NCBI GenBank assembly: GCA_003290165.1
Contig: QNQO01000199.1
Span: 992,001 to 1,056,000 of the forward strand
DNA length: 64,000 nucleotides
Origin: Berberis thunbergii
Taxonomy: Eukaryota > Streptophyta > Magnoliopsida > Ranunculales > Berberidaceae
Direction of reading: 5' to 3'
Part shown: piece after piece, positions 1 through 11,482 of the stretch
How positions within the stretch are numbered: the stretch's first letter is position 1
How the letters are laid out: each line of letters begins with the position of its first letter
Notes under the pieces: model-generated
Seen by the model: only the letters and a program-made list of their open reading frames with translations
What the model was told of the DNA's origin: nothing
Databases searched by the model: none
Translations under genes and position numbers: made by a program

Positions 1-1176
1 AATGATCCCTTGGCGAGTTGTCGTCATCAGACGTGTAAGTGCTGACTAGACTCCCACTTCCTCAACCATCGTTGCCCATGCGTAACAGACTAGGCTTTGG
101 GAACCAGAAGCCATTGCCATCAATCGTGAAATGACTAGGCTTACCTGGTAAGTTCGATAATCATTGTCTGTTGGATAGCAATTATCCCTTGGCGAGTCGT
201 CGTCGTCATCAGGTGTGTGAGCACTTACTAGACTCCCACTTCCTCAATCATTATTGCTCGCGCTCAGCGGACTACGCTTTGGGCACGAGAAGTCATCGTC
301 ATCAATCGCGAACTGACTAGGCTTACCTGGTAAGTTTGATGATCATTGTCTGTTGGAGAGCAATGATCCCTTAGCGAGTCATCGTCATTAGGTGTGTGGG
401 CACTGACTAGACTTTGACTTCCTTAGCCATCATTTTATGCACGCAACGGACTGGGCTTTGGGCACCAGAAGCATCGTCATCAGTCACGGACTGACTAGGC
501 TTATCTGGTATGTTCGGCGATCATTGTCTGTTGAAGAGAAATGATCCCTTAGCGAGTCATCATCATTAGGCGTGTGAGCACTGACTAGACTCCCACTTTT
601 TTGGCCATCATTGCCCGTGCGCAGCGGAATAGGCTTTGGGCACCAGAAGCCTTCGTCATCAGTCGCAAACTGACTAGGCTTGCCTGGTAAGTTCGACGAT
701 CATTGTCTGTTGGAAAACAATGATCCCTTGGGGAGTCATCGTCATCAGGCATGTGAGTGTTGGCTAGACTCCCACTTCTTTGGCTGTTGTTGCCCGCACG
801 CAGTGGACTAGGCTTTGGGTACCAGAAACTGTCATCATCAGTTGCAAACTGACTAGGCTTACTTGGTAAAGTTCGGCGATCATTGTCTGTAGGAGAGCAA
901 TGATCCCTTAGCGAGTCATCGTCATCAGACGTGTGAGCACTAACTAGACTCCCACTTCCTCGGTCGTCATTTCCCATGCGCAGCAAAATAGGTTTTAGGC
1001 ACCAGAAGCCTTCGTCATCTATCGCGAATTGACTAGGCTTACCATGTAAGTTCGAATATCATTGTCTATTGGAGAGCAATGATCCCTTGGCTAGTCGTCA
1101 TCATCAGTCATGTGAGCGCTGACTAGACTCCCACTTCCTCGGTTGTTGTTGCCCGCATGCAGCAAAATAGGCTTTG
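1..1176. repeat. 180-bp tandem array in the 3' untranslated part of the Tat element
   Basis: About 6.5 copies of a 178-181 bp unit continue past the left edge. The landmark GATCCCT recurs near 4, 184, 365, 543, 722, 902 and 1081. Each unit holds two copies of CTGACTAG and, at most unit junctions, an 8-bp inverted pair GATCATTG / CAATGATC separated by about 12 bases. The array lies just downstream (element sense) of the pol stop, where Tat elements are known to carry tandem repeats. Apparent reading frames here are not coding. Confidence 0.9.
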
Positions 1177-1261
1177 GGGTTGACATTCGAGTATGGTCAC
1201 ATCGGGGATGATTGAGGGTCATAACAGACAGCAGTGGAAGTTCTAGTAAAAGCAAATATTT

Positions 1262-2420
1262 TTATTCATAATATTTTTTGAGATGTTCTACATTCCATAG
1301 TCGTTCAAGCTCGTCGTCGTCTACGTCTTTTAGCTAGTACGTCCTCGGCTTGTTGATCTTAGTTACTCTGTAGGATCCTTCCCAGTTTGGATTTAGCTTT
1401 CCCGCACCAGCTTCTTTGGTGTTTTGTTGGGTCTTCCAGAGTACCCAATCTACCTCCTTGAATTCGCGTGGCTTGACCTTCTTATTGTAGTATTATGTCA
1501 TTCGTTACTGGTAGGCGGTTATCTTGGCGGAGGCTAGATCCTGTTTTTCGTCGAGGAGGTCTAGCCCAACGTGCAAGGCTTCATCGTTACCGTCAGGTCT
1601 AAACTCTTTCCCTCGAAAGGTTGACACTTCGAGTTCTATCGGAACCATAGCTTTTAACTCGTATGCCAGGGTGAAAGATGTATTTTTGGTAGGGATTCTT
1701 TTAGTTGTCTAATATGCCCAAAATATCCCTGGTAGCTCTGGAAACCATTTTTCTTTGGTCGCGTCATGCTTCCTTTTGATCGCCTCTAGGATTGTTTGGC
1801 TGGTAAACTCCTCTTTGCCATTGGTTTGGGGGTGCCCTGGTGAGGAAAAATGATGATTAATATTCAAACTTTTGCACAGTTTTTTAACCTTGATACCTTT
1901 AAACTGAGTTCTCTTGTCGTTGATCAATACTCTGGGGATGCCAAATCTACAAACGATGGTGGCCCATATGAATTTTTTTATATAGACTAGCCTTATTTTG
2001 GATAGGGGCCCGGCTTCAACCCACTTGGAGAAGTAGTCGACAGCCACGAGAAGGAATCTTTTACCGAGTGTTGCTGGGAATGGTCCATCGATGTCCATTC
2101 CCCATTGTGCGGATGGCCATGGACTAGTCATCGGTGTCAGCGGCTGGTCTGGCATGTGTGTGTATGGCGTGAACCTATGACACTTGTCTCACTTGCAGAC
2201 AATATCTTTGGTTTCTCGTTGCATGGTCGGCTAGTAGTACCCTAGAGTCAAAGCTTTATGGGCGAGGATTCTCCTGCCCGAATGATTTTTGCATATACTG
2301 TTGTGGATCCTTCCCAGGACCTGATTTTCCTCTGAAGGCGACAAACATCGGAGTAGAGGACCTGTCATGGATCTCCTTTATAACTTGTCGTTTAGGATAG
2401 TGTACCTCGCTACTTTATTT
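1262..2420 (-). pseudogene. Tat integrase (zinc finger, core, C-terminal domain), broken
   Basis: The integrase inserts retroelement cDNA into chromosomes. The piece at 1709-2155 shows the core: AQWGMDIDGPFP near its start (first Asp), VLINDKRTQF (second Asp), and HPQTNGKEEFTSQTI in which the catalytic Glu region is recognisable. Upstream (2160-2300) a decayed HHCC zinc finger is visible around GYY-P and CK-DKCHRF. Downstream, 1262-1700 reads through several stops into a C-terminal domain ending WNVEHLKKYYE, typical of the Tat pol terminus, with the stop at 1262-1264. It is the last part of a fused gag-pol. Multiple stops make it non-functional. Confidence 0.85.
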
Positions 2421-2699
2421 TTTAGTCTTTTGGCTTCGACCTTTTTGGTCGGTAGGGCTCCAGTTGCGATGTAGTCAAGTATCAGGGTCATCCAATTTGG
2501 TTGCGCGTCAGCTGCACAGACATTTCTAGGATCTTGTTTGTCGAGGCTTGATTGCTATTGTTATTCGATGAGGTCATTTGAGACTTCGTCAGAAGTTGAG
2601 GCCTCTCTAGCTAGTACATTGGCTATTTTGTTATCATCTCGAGGGCACTGTATAAGCTTGCACCTCTTAAACCTGACCATTACACCAAGTACCTTGTCG

Positions 2700-2960
2700 C
2701 GGTATGCTATCATGCAGGGGTCCTTGCTGTTGAAATCTCTTTTGACTGGTTGACCACCAGTCTTGAGTCACTATAAGCCATTAGGTGATCTATCCTTATC
2801 TCCAAGGCTAGCTTTAGGCCAGACAAGAGGGCTTCGTACTTGACCTCATTGTTGAAGCGGGGAAGTCGTACCTAACGGCTTTTTCGAGGGTGAAGTCGCT
2901 GAGTGAACAGAGTGTGATCCCGACTCCACTTGTTTTCCCCGTTGATGATCCATCGCAGCG
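2700..2960 (-). pseudogene. Second, archaeal-type RNase H of the Tat element
   Basis: Directly after the Ty3 RNase H and its linker (ALADFIAEFT), the minus strand reads DGSSTGKTSGVGITL and, after a frameshift near 2860, [18 protein letters not shown] followed by [10 protein letters not shown]. These are the DG-S, NN-EYEAL-GL and DS-L signatures of the additional aRNH domain that plant Tat elements acquired. A TAG separates it from the upstream domain, so this copy is broken. The domain order is diagnostic for Tat. Confidence 0.8.
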
Positions 2961-3330
2961 CTAGAACCAATCATGGGTGCTTGAGTCCGAGGTTTGGTGA
3001 TCTATCTTTGACTCTTCTCTATCGGTAAACTCGGCGATGAAGTCTGCCAGCGCTTGGGCTTTGATGGCGGTTCTTGGAGCATTGCTTATATCAAACTCTC
3101 CTAGCTCTACCGCCCATTTCACCATTCTGTCGAATGACTTTGGTTTATGTAGTATTGAGCGAAGTAGATGCTTGGTCAGGACTGTTATAGAGTGGGCCTG
3201 AAAGTAGGGCCTGAGTTTCCTGGAGGAAACTACCAGTGCCATAGCTAATTTTTCTAGGTCTGGGTAGTGTGTTTCTGCTTCCATGAAGGTTTTGCTGGCG
3301 TAATACACCAGTCTTTGGGTCCCCCAGTCA
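2961..3330 (-). pseudogene. Ty3-type RNase H domain of the Tat element
   Basis: The frame at 2961-3308 reads YYASKTFMEAETHYPDLEKLA and LRPYFQAHSITVLTKHLLR, the standard gypsy RNase H core. It then gives WAVELGEFDISNAPRTAIKAQALADFIAEFT, the usual linker into the second RNase H of Tat elements (quoted here in part). The family enzyme removes RNA from RNA:DNA hybrids during cDNA synthesis. It is open for 115 codons but isolated by stops on both sides. Confidence 0.8.
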
Positions 3331-3499
3331 TCTCATGCGAGGGTTGAGCTCACAACGTGCTTGGAAACAGGCAAATATAAGTAGATTGTTTCACCGGTCG
3401 CTAGTTTTGACAGTAGTTCCAGACTTCCCATGTATGCTTTCAGGCTTTGAAAGACTTGTTCGCACTCCTCGTTCCACGAGAACCCTTTGTTTCCCCTCA

Positions 3500-4300
3500 T
3501 AATTTTAAAGAAAGAAAGGCATTTGTCAGATGACTTAGATATAAACCTATTGAGTGTTGGCTAGGGCTTTCATGTCAAAAAGGGTCTGAATTTGCTTTGG
3601 ACCGGCCTCGATCCCTCTCTTGTTTACTATATAACCTAAGAATTTTCTAGACTCAACTCTGAACATACACTTTTGTGGTTTGAGCTTCATCTGGTGTTTC
3701 CTGAGCTAGTCGAACGCTTCAGTGAGATCTCTTATGTGGTCGAGCCTACGGAGGCTCTTGACCAACATATCGTCAATGTAGACCTCCATGTTCCTACAGA
3801 TATGTTATTTAAACATTCGATTTACCAGTCATTGATAGGTGGCACCTGCTTCTTTAAGCCAAACGACATCTCCCTATAACAATATATCCCTATTTATGTT
3901 ACGTAGGATGTTTTTTCTTGATCCGGTGGGTGCATCAATATTTAATTATCGTTGTCTATGAAACTTAGTAAGCTATGTTCAGACGTGGCATCCACAATCT
4001 GATCAATGCAAGAGAGCGAAAAGTTGTCCTTTGGGCAGACTTTGTTAAGATTCGTTTAGTCTACACACACACTCCACTTCCCATTTTTCTTTCTTACAAG
4101 AACAGTGTTCGCTAGTTAGTCTGGGTATTGCGCTTCCTTAATCATGTTCGTGCTTAGTAAACGTTGCACCTCCTCATTTATGATGGGGTTCCTCTCGGGT
4201 GTCGCCGACCTCTTCTTCTATCGATTTTCCTTGTGGGGTCCACATCCAGATGATGGGTGATTAATGATAGGTCGATTCTCTTCAAGTCTCGCATGGTTGA
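3500..4300 (-). pseudogene. Tat reverse transcriptase, multiply interrupted
   Basis: No long frame survives, but reading the minus strand across frames gives ordered RT motifs. NTVLVRKKNGKWSVCV lies near 4070-4120 and the catalytic box VYIDDMLV at 3763-3792 (YIDD codons 3769-3780). ESRKFLGYIVNKRGIEAGP near 3590-3660 is the conserved block that follows the palm. This is the polymerase core of the gag-pol. Several stops and frameshifts make it inactive. Confidence 0.8.
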
Positions 4301-4697
4301 GGCAAATGTCTTGATTTTGTTGTAGTAGCTTCGTGATTTTCTCTGTTAAGTATTTGCTTAGGCGAGAACCTATCTGGATAGCCCTGTTGTTGAAAGGATT
4401 GTCGAGATAGACCGTGACAATTTATTCCTCTAGTTGGGCGGCATTAGGCCTGCCTCGAGGGCTTACTAGAGCCTCGTCGTCTGTGATAGGCTGTTATTCC
4501 TCTGCTGCTTGGGTGGGATTGAGAGTTATCTTAGTCATGGGGCCAGCCGACAACTGAGAATAACTTGGTGGCAATGTCGTCATGTACTGGCATTCTTTGG
4601 GTATTGCCTAGTTGCCTCTTAGTGTCCCGACTGCTTGGTTTGTCAGATACTTGATGCATTGGTATAAAGTTGAGATTGTCATTCCCATTTGGTGTAT

Positions 4698-5072
4698 CTA
4701 GGCTCTCCCCAAGATCGCATTATATGTCAAAGGTGGCTTTTCCCTGGCTACCACCATCAGTCGTATCTTCCCCACAGGGAAACGATGTTCGCCGCTGAAA
4801 TTGATCATCAGACTGTTATCGGGGGTCAATGTTTTCTCCTCTAGTTTCATGCTCTGGAACGCGCAAAGAAACATGACATTCAACGAACTCCCAGTGTCCA
4901 CTAAGGATCTCTTTACTTCCCAGCTTGCTAGAGAGATCGTTACTACCAAGGCATCAATTTGTGGGAGTTGTATGCCCTGGAGGTCTTCTTCCATGAATGC
5001 CAGAGGCACGGAGTGGTCCTGCTTCTCAGCATACAGTGTTAGCTGTTCGCCATGTATTGCTTGGATCATCAT
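4698..5072 (-). pseudogene. Tat aspartic protease domain
   Basis: A 124-codon open segment includes RSLVDTGSSLNVMFL, where DTGS is the aspartic protease active site, and ends YNAILGRA, the usual motif closing the Tat protease. The enzyme cuts the gag-pol polyprotein inside the virus-like particle. It follows the gag remnant and precedes the RT; the Pro/Trp that usually follow GR are lost. The domain itself looks little damaged, but it is cut off from an intact polyprotein. Confidence 0.8.
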
Positions 5073-5074
5073 AC

Positions 5075-5617
5075 CTAGGGGGTCTTTTTCCTAGACGTAT
5101 TAGATAGTTCGGACTCGGAATGGGCTCCGTGAAGCACGCACATTCTGCCAACTGATTTGTCTCTCTGCCCGGCCCTGGTCCTAGTTGCCTGCTCTTCTTC
5201 TAGGGCGATGTAGTTTTGCGCCTCCCTTGCCAAGTCTACCATATTGGCCGGTGGGTCCAAGGTTAGGAAGTTCTAGAACCTACCTTTCCCCAAACTGTTG
5301 ATGAAAGTCGTGACGACCGTCGTGTCATTACACACGTTGACGGAGGTTAGATCCCTGTTGAAACGAGTTAGAGACGCCTTCAGTGTCTCGTCAGGCTTCT
5401 GTTTCATCGATCTGATCATCTTCATCGTCAACAAAACATGATGTATAAAGGGTGAACTTGGATCCGATTCGGGGTTCGTCGGCGCTGCCGCTATTTTGGG
5501 ATCGTCAGATTGATGCCTGCGCGTTATTTTCCCTATTGAGAATGGTGAAGTAGTGCCATGCTGAGCGTCTGACGTTTTCCCTTGTTTTCCATTGTTGCGG
5601 GATCGTGTGGTCACCAT
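5075..5617 (-). pseudogene. Tat gag remnant with internal deletion
   Basis: The first 114 codons (5617 down to 5273) start MVTTRSRNNG and end with QKPDETLKASLTRFNRD and TTFINSLGKGRF, the C-terminal half of the Tat gag core. The usual N-terminal half (PKFD-YDGT, WF-LP) is missing, so the core appears internally deleted. A second segment (5260-5075) in another frame carries an acidic/basic stretch. Gag would form the particle shell. The start ATG at 5617 sits about 55 bases inside the primer binding site, as expected. Confidence 0.7.
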
Positions 5618-5670
5618 CTGTTTATAGCATAAGGAGAGATGGTGCTAGTAAAAGGTTAGGAACTTTGTCG

Positions 5671-5688
5671 TCCCCACAAACGGCGCCA
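5671..5688 (-). other. Primer binding site, tRNA-Asp type
   Basis: On the minus strand TGGCGCCGTTTGTGGGGA resembles the complement of the plant tRNA-Asp 3' end (TGGCGCCGTTGCCGGGGA). It lies 3 bases inside a CA that can be the 5' LTR end (5692-5693). This PBS is usual for Tat and Athila elements. Confidence 0.8.
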
Positions 5689-5691
5689 AGC

Positions 5692-6322
5692 TGATGCAAT
5701 TGATTTTCACTTTTTGCTTTGACCTTGACCTGCTAACCCGTACAATGAACGCACGTGAGCCATGGATCACCGTTGTGGTGGCCGATGTCACTTCGATGCT
5801 AAAGTCAGATAGGAATATGAGGAAGGTGTAATGTTGTAAAAAGATAATTTGTAGTGTACCTTAGCTTACCAACCTCATGTCTTATTTATAGTTCAAGAGT
5901 CTTATTTCGACCAAAGTGGTCTAGTTTAGGGAAGAAGATCTGCATGGAGATCCTTCTGTAATTGGGAGTTGTGTTGTGGAGGAAAGTTTCTCTATTAGCC
6001 ATGTACTCCTAGATATGTGGGAGATAGTTCTCATTTTGAGAGTGGTCTATAGGTAGAAGTTTCCTTATATGGCATATAGGAATCTGCTTCCTAGTTCGAA
6101 GCAAATAGTTGTTGCAGTTGTCCGTCCGAAGCTGATTCTCGAGATACTTGCCTTTAGCATGGCTTAAGGGTATTGAGGATAGTTATGAGACACGTGGGCC
6201 AAGAGAGTTGTAGGAATTCAGGTCCGTTTGGCAGACTACATTGGGCGGGTTTAGAACCACTTGGGCCGGATCAGTGTCGGGCTAACGCTAGGGCCTATAT
6301 ATTCCTTAAGATCATCATGACA
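5692..6322 (-). repeat. Probable 5' LTR of the Tat element
   Basis: The inner end is fixed by the adjoining primer binding site. The outer end at 6322 is inferred from a TG (minus strand TGTCATGATG) and the expected size; it cannot be checked because the other LTR is outside the window. A TATA box lies inside it. Confidence 0.45.
5882..5890 (-). promoter_or_regulatory. TATA box in Tat LTR
   Basis: Minus strand TATAAATAA within the LTR, about 200 bases upstream of the primer binding site, is a good match to a plant core promoter and would mark the U3/R part of the LTR. Confidence 0.5.
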
Positions 6323-7634
6323 CATGTACGGCATAGATTTAGAACTGTTTTGGTGTATCATCAAATTTAATACCACAATAATCAGAATTTATCAAACCAT
6401 AAATTATTTATCTTAAGCAAATTATTCATCTACTATGAATTTATCACCTTAAACTATACCACACTCGAACCACCTTTGTGTCGAACATATTTGTTCGTAT
6501 GTCTGTCTCATATAATGGAGAATTTCTCTGTCATCTATACCTAATTGAGAATATCATATAAGGACATGCATCACCTGATACTCCTAACTATATAAGTGCA
6601 ATAAAAATCACTCTTGGACTAACAATGCCCCTAACATTTTTTTAGGTACGTTTCATTGACACAAGAGAGAAAAAAAACATTCATCACAACGTGACAGTAA
6701 TCAAGTTGGTAGGTAAAAGATAAACCCAACCCCCACCACTGTGTTTAATGAACAAAGCAAATGCACGACACAATTTCACTTTCTTATGATTCTTAAGGGT
6801 ATTCATCACACTCTGACATTCCTAGATGTACAACACATGGTTTGATGAAATCAACATTGACTTTACTAATTTATTTGGTCGTCCTATAGTAGCAAGGGCC
6901 AAGAATCACCTAAACATTACCTTTGCCTTGCTTAGCAGCAACTTCCTTCCAATACAATATCATTATAGTTGGTTAAGTGATTGTGAGGTAATTTAATGAA
7001 GGATGTGTGACTTTTAGAAGTGAAATGCAAATGTCAGGTTAAATATTTGACATACACCTCAAATATGTTGATCGGTTGGTTTTTATTATTATTGTTATTT
7101 GAATAGAGAAGAAAGATGGATGTGGTCTAAAAGGAAAGAAGAGGGAGTGTTGATTGTTAATCTTTCTAGTAGTTGAATTGAGGATTGAGTAATAAAAAAG
7201 AAAACTCACCCCCACTTCACAAAATAAACACACCACTCTATATTTCAAATCAGAAAATACTTTACAATAAGAAAACAATAAAGAGAAGTCACATAGGGAA
7301 TCAAATAAAAAACGACATAACAATAAGAAAACAATTAAAGAGAACTCATATAAAGAATGTAGGAAAACTCACTTGTTTTCCTTCTCCTTTTTCTTCCTCT
7401 TCTTATTCTTTTCTCTTCTCCCAACTTTGTACGCCTTTTGTTTTCTCACACCCTATATGGCAGAGAGAATATACCCTCTTATTTAAACCCTAAATAATAA
7501 GAATTTTTAACCTAATTATATTGGCACACTGGTTTTTATTTTCCCCTAGTTAACTAATAAGAAAATAATTAGTAACATAAGACAAGAAAAATATCAATGC
7601 AATATTTAGCTAGTTCTAGAATAAAAAATGGGCT
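6323..7634. other. AT-rich stretch, no gene recognised
   Basis: No protein similarity is visible in either strand. Near 6600-6636 the minus strand begins TGTTAGGGGCATTG, which resembles an LTR or transposon end, but I found no partner. Runs of CTT-rich sequence at 7370-7440 look like low-complexity DNA. Confidence 0.5.
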
Positions 7635-7766
7635 CGTTACAAGCTGGTGAAAATTCAATGGAGTGCTCAGTAGGGCGATGTTACATGGGAGCTTGAGGCT
7701 AAGATGCGATAGTTTTATCCTAAGCTTTTCCCTTAGGCAGGACGAGATCCTTTGAGGTGTGTATGT
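7635..7766 (+). pseudogene. C-terminal tail of a Tekay/Del integrase plus polypurine region
   Basis: Reading LVKIQWSAQ, a stop, then GDVTWELEAKMR and YPKLFP reproduces the end of the chromodomain-bearing integrase seen intact at 27735-27814. It is followed by GACGAGATCC-TTTGAGG and the LTR start. Only the last 35 codons or so remain; everything upstream in the element is missing. Confidence 0.75.
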
Positions 7767-10700
7767 TGTAACCCCCCGTTATTTTCCACCACTTTTAACA
7801 TATATTTTTCAATCATTTATATTCTTGTTTTGACAAATTCAAAGGTCTAGTGTTTTGGTTTTGTGACCGCTTATATTGTTAGGTTGGCTACCTTGGTCCA
7901 CAACTTGTGGCTAATGAGGTTGGCAAATAGCCAAAACTAATTTCTGGTGGTTCTCGATTGAGTTCCTTTTGACATTTCGACACTTAGGTAGTTTTGGGCT
8001 CAGACGGATAGCGAGGCCCTCAACTAGTCGGTGGACTTCGTGAGCCCATGATTATGTGATTATAACACTTTAAACCTTATTTAGGTTGTGATTGGTAGTA
8101 GTGAAATCTTCGATGCGACTCAGTGCAAAAATCTAAGTGAGGTTTAGATTGGGGCTTTGTGGTGGTACTCAGGATTTTGGTGGGTGTCTTTAGTAGTAGT
8201 CGTTGTGATTTGCAGAGAAAATCAAAGATTTCTCATTTCCTTGACCCTTGTTTTCTCCGTCTAAGGGTTTCTCCATGTTCATCTTAAATTCTAGCTAATT
8301 CAAGAGGTTTTGGAACTTAATTGAAGAGGTATTGAGAGAGGTTTTCCTATAATCTCGTGGGAACAACTTAAACTTGGTTAGGGGTAAGTTTGGAACCTAT
8401 GGAGCTCTATGTTTATTTCAAATCTTAGAGTTATTCTAAGTTTAAAAGTTTAATTAAAAAAGATGTTGCATTAATTGTAGGTAACAATTCTTCTTTCGGT
8501 GGAAATTTCATATTGGTGAAGTTGCATGCATCAACCTTAAAATTTCAAGGTGAGGGAGACTTCATTATTTGTGGGTTTCCACCCCATGAAGTTTGCATGT
8601 GGATTTGGAACATGTTTCCCTTAGAGATCATGTTTTGTATGCTTAATTTTTTAGTATTGAGTATTTTTTCCATCAATTGAACTTGCATGAAGTTTTAGGT
8701 GGTGTTTGGAAAATACCTTGAGATGTGCTGGGTTTAATTCTTGCTAAATTGGGTTATTTGAGTGTTTAGTACTGATGGGTGTTGGCAGTCGTTGCAAAGG
8801 TAGGGGAATTCAAGCTAGGTTTGAATTAGTCAAATGGGATAATTATTCCTGTTTCTGGACAGGAATGATACAGTAATTCGACGAGAGTTTTTAGTATGTA
8901 ATTTGTGTCTGTATGTGGTTGTGCTGTATATCAGAAGTTTCTTAATGGTGTCTGGTTTATATAGTATTTAGAGAATTTCAAATCAAAGTTTTGTAGAGGG
9001 AGATAATACTTGATTTACAACAGGGTGTCAAACTATGGACAATTACAGTAGTCTAGAATTCGAGGTCAACCTGGTAATCCATATGATATAATCAGGGGAC
9101 ATAGGGATGGTCATCCCATCCCGCAATCCTGTCCCAGTCCCGTCCCGTGCCGATTCTTTTGGGGCCTTTTAGGATTGATCTAACTCGTCTCGATCCCGTC
9201 CCATTCCGATCTAGAGTGGGATGGGATCAGGATGGAGATTTTCAATCCCGTCCGTCCCGTCCTATCCCAAATTTATTTATTTAATATTTATTATTATTAA
9301 TTTTAATCAAACTATTCTTCTAAACGAAAGTTTAGGATGTGTTGAAATTAAATCAATGGGAGATGAAATTCTAAATGAATTAAATCATGAATTCTAAATG
9401 AAGTTTAATATTTATTATTACTTATGATGAAAGCTATATGTATATAAATTTGACATTATTGTTGTGTGAGCAATGTGACATGAAATTTTATTCTTATTTT
9501 TCATTGGAATACTATTTAGTGCACGCTCATCCCGTTTCATCCCGAACCCATTTGGGATGGGACGAAGTCGAGATGAGGTCTATCTCGTCCTGATCCCGAA
9601 CGGGATGGGACAGGGACAAGGTCCATCCCGTCCCGTGCCAACCCCTAATGGGACATACCTTATATGGATGGATTTCACTTTGAGTCTAGTTTCTAATGCC
9701 TTTTACGGAGTTTCATTTCGACTTTTGTATAACCCCAAACGGATATTCAATGTAGAATTCTTGTGCAAGAGTTATGTACGTTTGAGTGACGACTTGTCAA
9801 GCTGACTTGTCGGGACATCTTGTGCATTTCAGTGCTTCTTGCTTGGGTTTTAAGGTTGTTTTGGATTTTGATTCGAAGCTCGATTTGGACTAGTTTTGGA
9901 GGTCTTTGGTTGAAGATTTGATGCTTAGGTTCGTCACTCCTTAACATTTGGTAGATTTTAGTATGGTTAAAACAATGATGTTTATAAACTGGTTATATCA
10001 TGGTATGTAGTGTGGATATCATAGAATGATGATCCTAAGCTGCTTATTTATGAAATGATGGCTACAATGGGATGTGATGTATCACTATGGTTATGAGTAT
10101 ATCCGATGTAATGTTAGTGAACTCAACACTCATGATTGGCTGATGTAGACTCAACAACATTTTCAATGATTTGACACTTCTTAAAGGTTAGTTGATTATT
10201 GCATGTATTGCAGTTGTAGATTTATGAAATGGTAAACTTGCATAGTTTTACCTCATATTTTTCCACAACTCCGGTGATATGCACATGGATATTTTTATTC
10301 TCATGTTTACCCATTCAAGACTAGAAACTATGCAAAACCTTGATAGGTAGTAGCACGAGGCCTTGAGAACGTGGTTGATCTCCCATCCAAGAAAGAAATT
10401 CCCATTTGTAGTTGATGTTGACCACTGCCTCGGCCTTGAGGATGTTTGATTCTCTACATTCAAATAACAAACTCCCGTTGGTAGTTGATCATTGCCACGG
10501 CCTTTAGGATGTTTGGGCTTATACTCGGGTTGAAGGTTTTCTCGATGCACGCGATGACTTATTATTTGGGCCACACGATTGGTCTTCCGTGGTGATGTGT
10601 ATGTCCTAGAGGCAGCACCCCGCATGGGAACATATATGTCCGGAGTGGTATTGGTATGTGTATCAAGGCATGCCAGGGTGAGATATGTTCGGTATAATGG

Positions 10701-11482
10701 TCTAAGGTGCGATTGTGGAAAATATGTGATAGACTCGTGCTGTATTTTATATCGCTGACTTGTAAAATTACTATATTTTTCTATGACTTTTTGGCAGGAA
10801 GGTAAGCACACAAATGATTTATACACGTACATGGCTTACCTCGAAATATGGGAATAGCGATTTTGAGATAATATAATGAGTTTATAATGAAGTCACTCGT
10901 ACTATACTTTTGATAGTGGATTTCTTATTTAACATAAATTCTAATAGTTTCTTTGAGGTATACTAAATTACACAAATGATAGACCAATGAATGAGATATG
11001 ACATCTTAAATATATATATATAATTACTCTAGTAGGTCTGCTCATACCATCATTGTGGACCCAAGTTGCTTTCTTTGGCATGTGGTTGTACATCTATCGT
11101 GCTGCTGGTGGTGTGCCTGGTGGTAGCGCTGCAGGCGGTGCAGCTTAATATCACTCAGTTTAGTCTTTTTGGGTTTCATCGAGTATATAGAGGTTGAACT
11201 CTATTTTGCTTTGGTTCACCTTTTGTATGTAATATATTCTGATATGACCTTAATATTTTGCTTGCACATATCAATGGTATAACCTTAATATTTTGTGTTT
11301 GGGACATTTTATGCTCGTGTTCATTTACTTTAATATTTCCTTCACAACTTTGGTCTGATTACATATGTTGTTTTTCTAAACCGAGGCTAGCAAATGTGGA
11401 TTGTGGCAATGGAAAATAAAAATAAAAAAACTGCATCTCAATTTTCGGAACATTTCGATGTATTGAGAATTGAGGCATGACA
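7767..11482 (+). mobile_element. 3' LTR of a Tekay/Del Ty3 element
   Basis: It begins TGTAACCCCCC right after the integrase tail and ends GAGGCATGACA, matching the TGTAATACCC...GGGCGTGACA ends of the LTR at 27864-30097. It shares inner landmarks with that LTR: TTCCACAACTCC near 10260, and a block around GTGCGATTGTGGAAAA near 10708. After removing the hAT MITE (9102-9647) it is about 3.2 kb, long even for Tekay. No primer binding site follows, consistent with a 3' LTR. A 194-codon minus-strand frame (10248-10832) is not recognised and is probably spurious. Confidence 0.6.
9102..9647. mobile_element. hAT-type MITE inside the Tekay LTR
   Basis: Ends are TAGGGATGG...CCAACCCCTA, with GC-rich CCCGTCCC motifs just inside both ends and an AT-rich middle. 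Flanks carry an 8-bp near-perfect duplication (AGGGGACA at 9094-9101, ATGGGACA at 9648-9655; 7 of 8). Length 546 bp with no transposase, hence non-autonomous. The 8-bp duplication and TAGGG end indicate hAT. Confidence 0.75.

Larger units (their letters stand above)
1..6322 (-). mobile_element. Degenerate Ty3/gypsy Tat-lineage retrotransposon, 3' LTR beyond left edge
   Basis: Read on the minus strand, the order is LTR, tRNA-Asp-type primer binding site, gag, protease, reverse transcriptase, RNase H, a second (archaeal-type) RNase H, integrase, then a tandem array. The dual RNase H and the gag/protease motifs point to the Tat (Retand/Ogre-like) lineage. All domains lie in the right order, but stops and frameshifts break the polyprotein into pieces, so the copy cannot be autonomous. 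The 5' LTR probably runs from 6322 down to 5692; its outer end is a guess (TG/CA ends only) because the partner LTR is outside the window. Confidence 0.85.

Noticed and set aside
585..986. 133-codon frame with repeated HTSDDDDSLRDHCSPTDNDRR-like segments
   Set aside because: It is a translation of the 180-bp tandem array; the protein repeat only mirrors the DNA repeat.
6600..6636. Isolated LTR start TGTTAGGGGCATTG on the minus strand
   Set aside because: No matching end, primer site or second copy in the window.
10248..10832. 194-codon minus-strand frame
   Set aside because: It lies inside the Tekay LTR, shares landmarks with the non-coding part of another LTR at 29.1-29.5 kb, and shows no protein motif.
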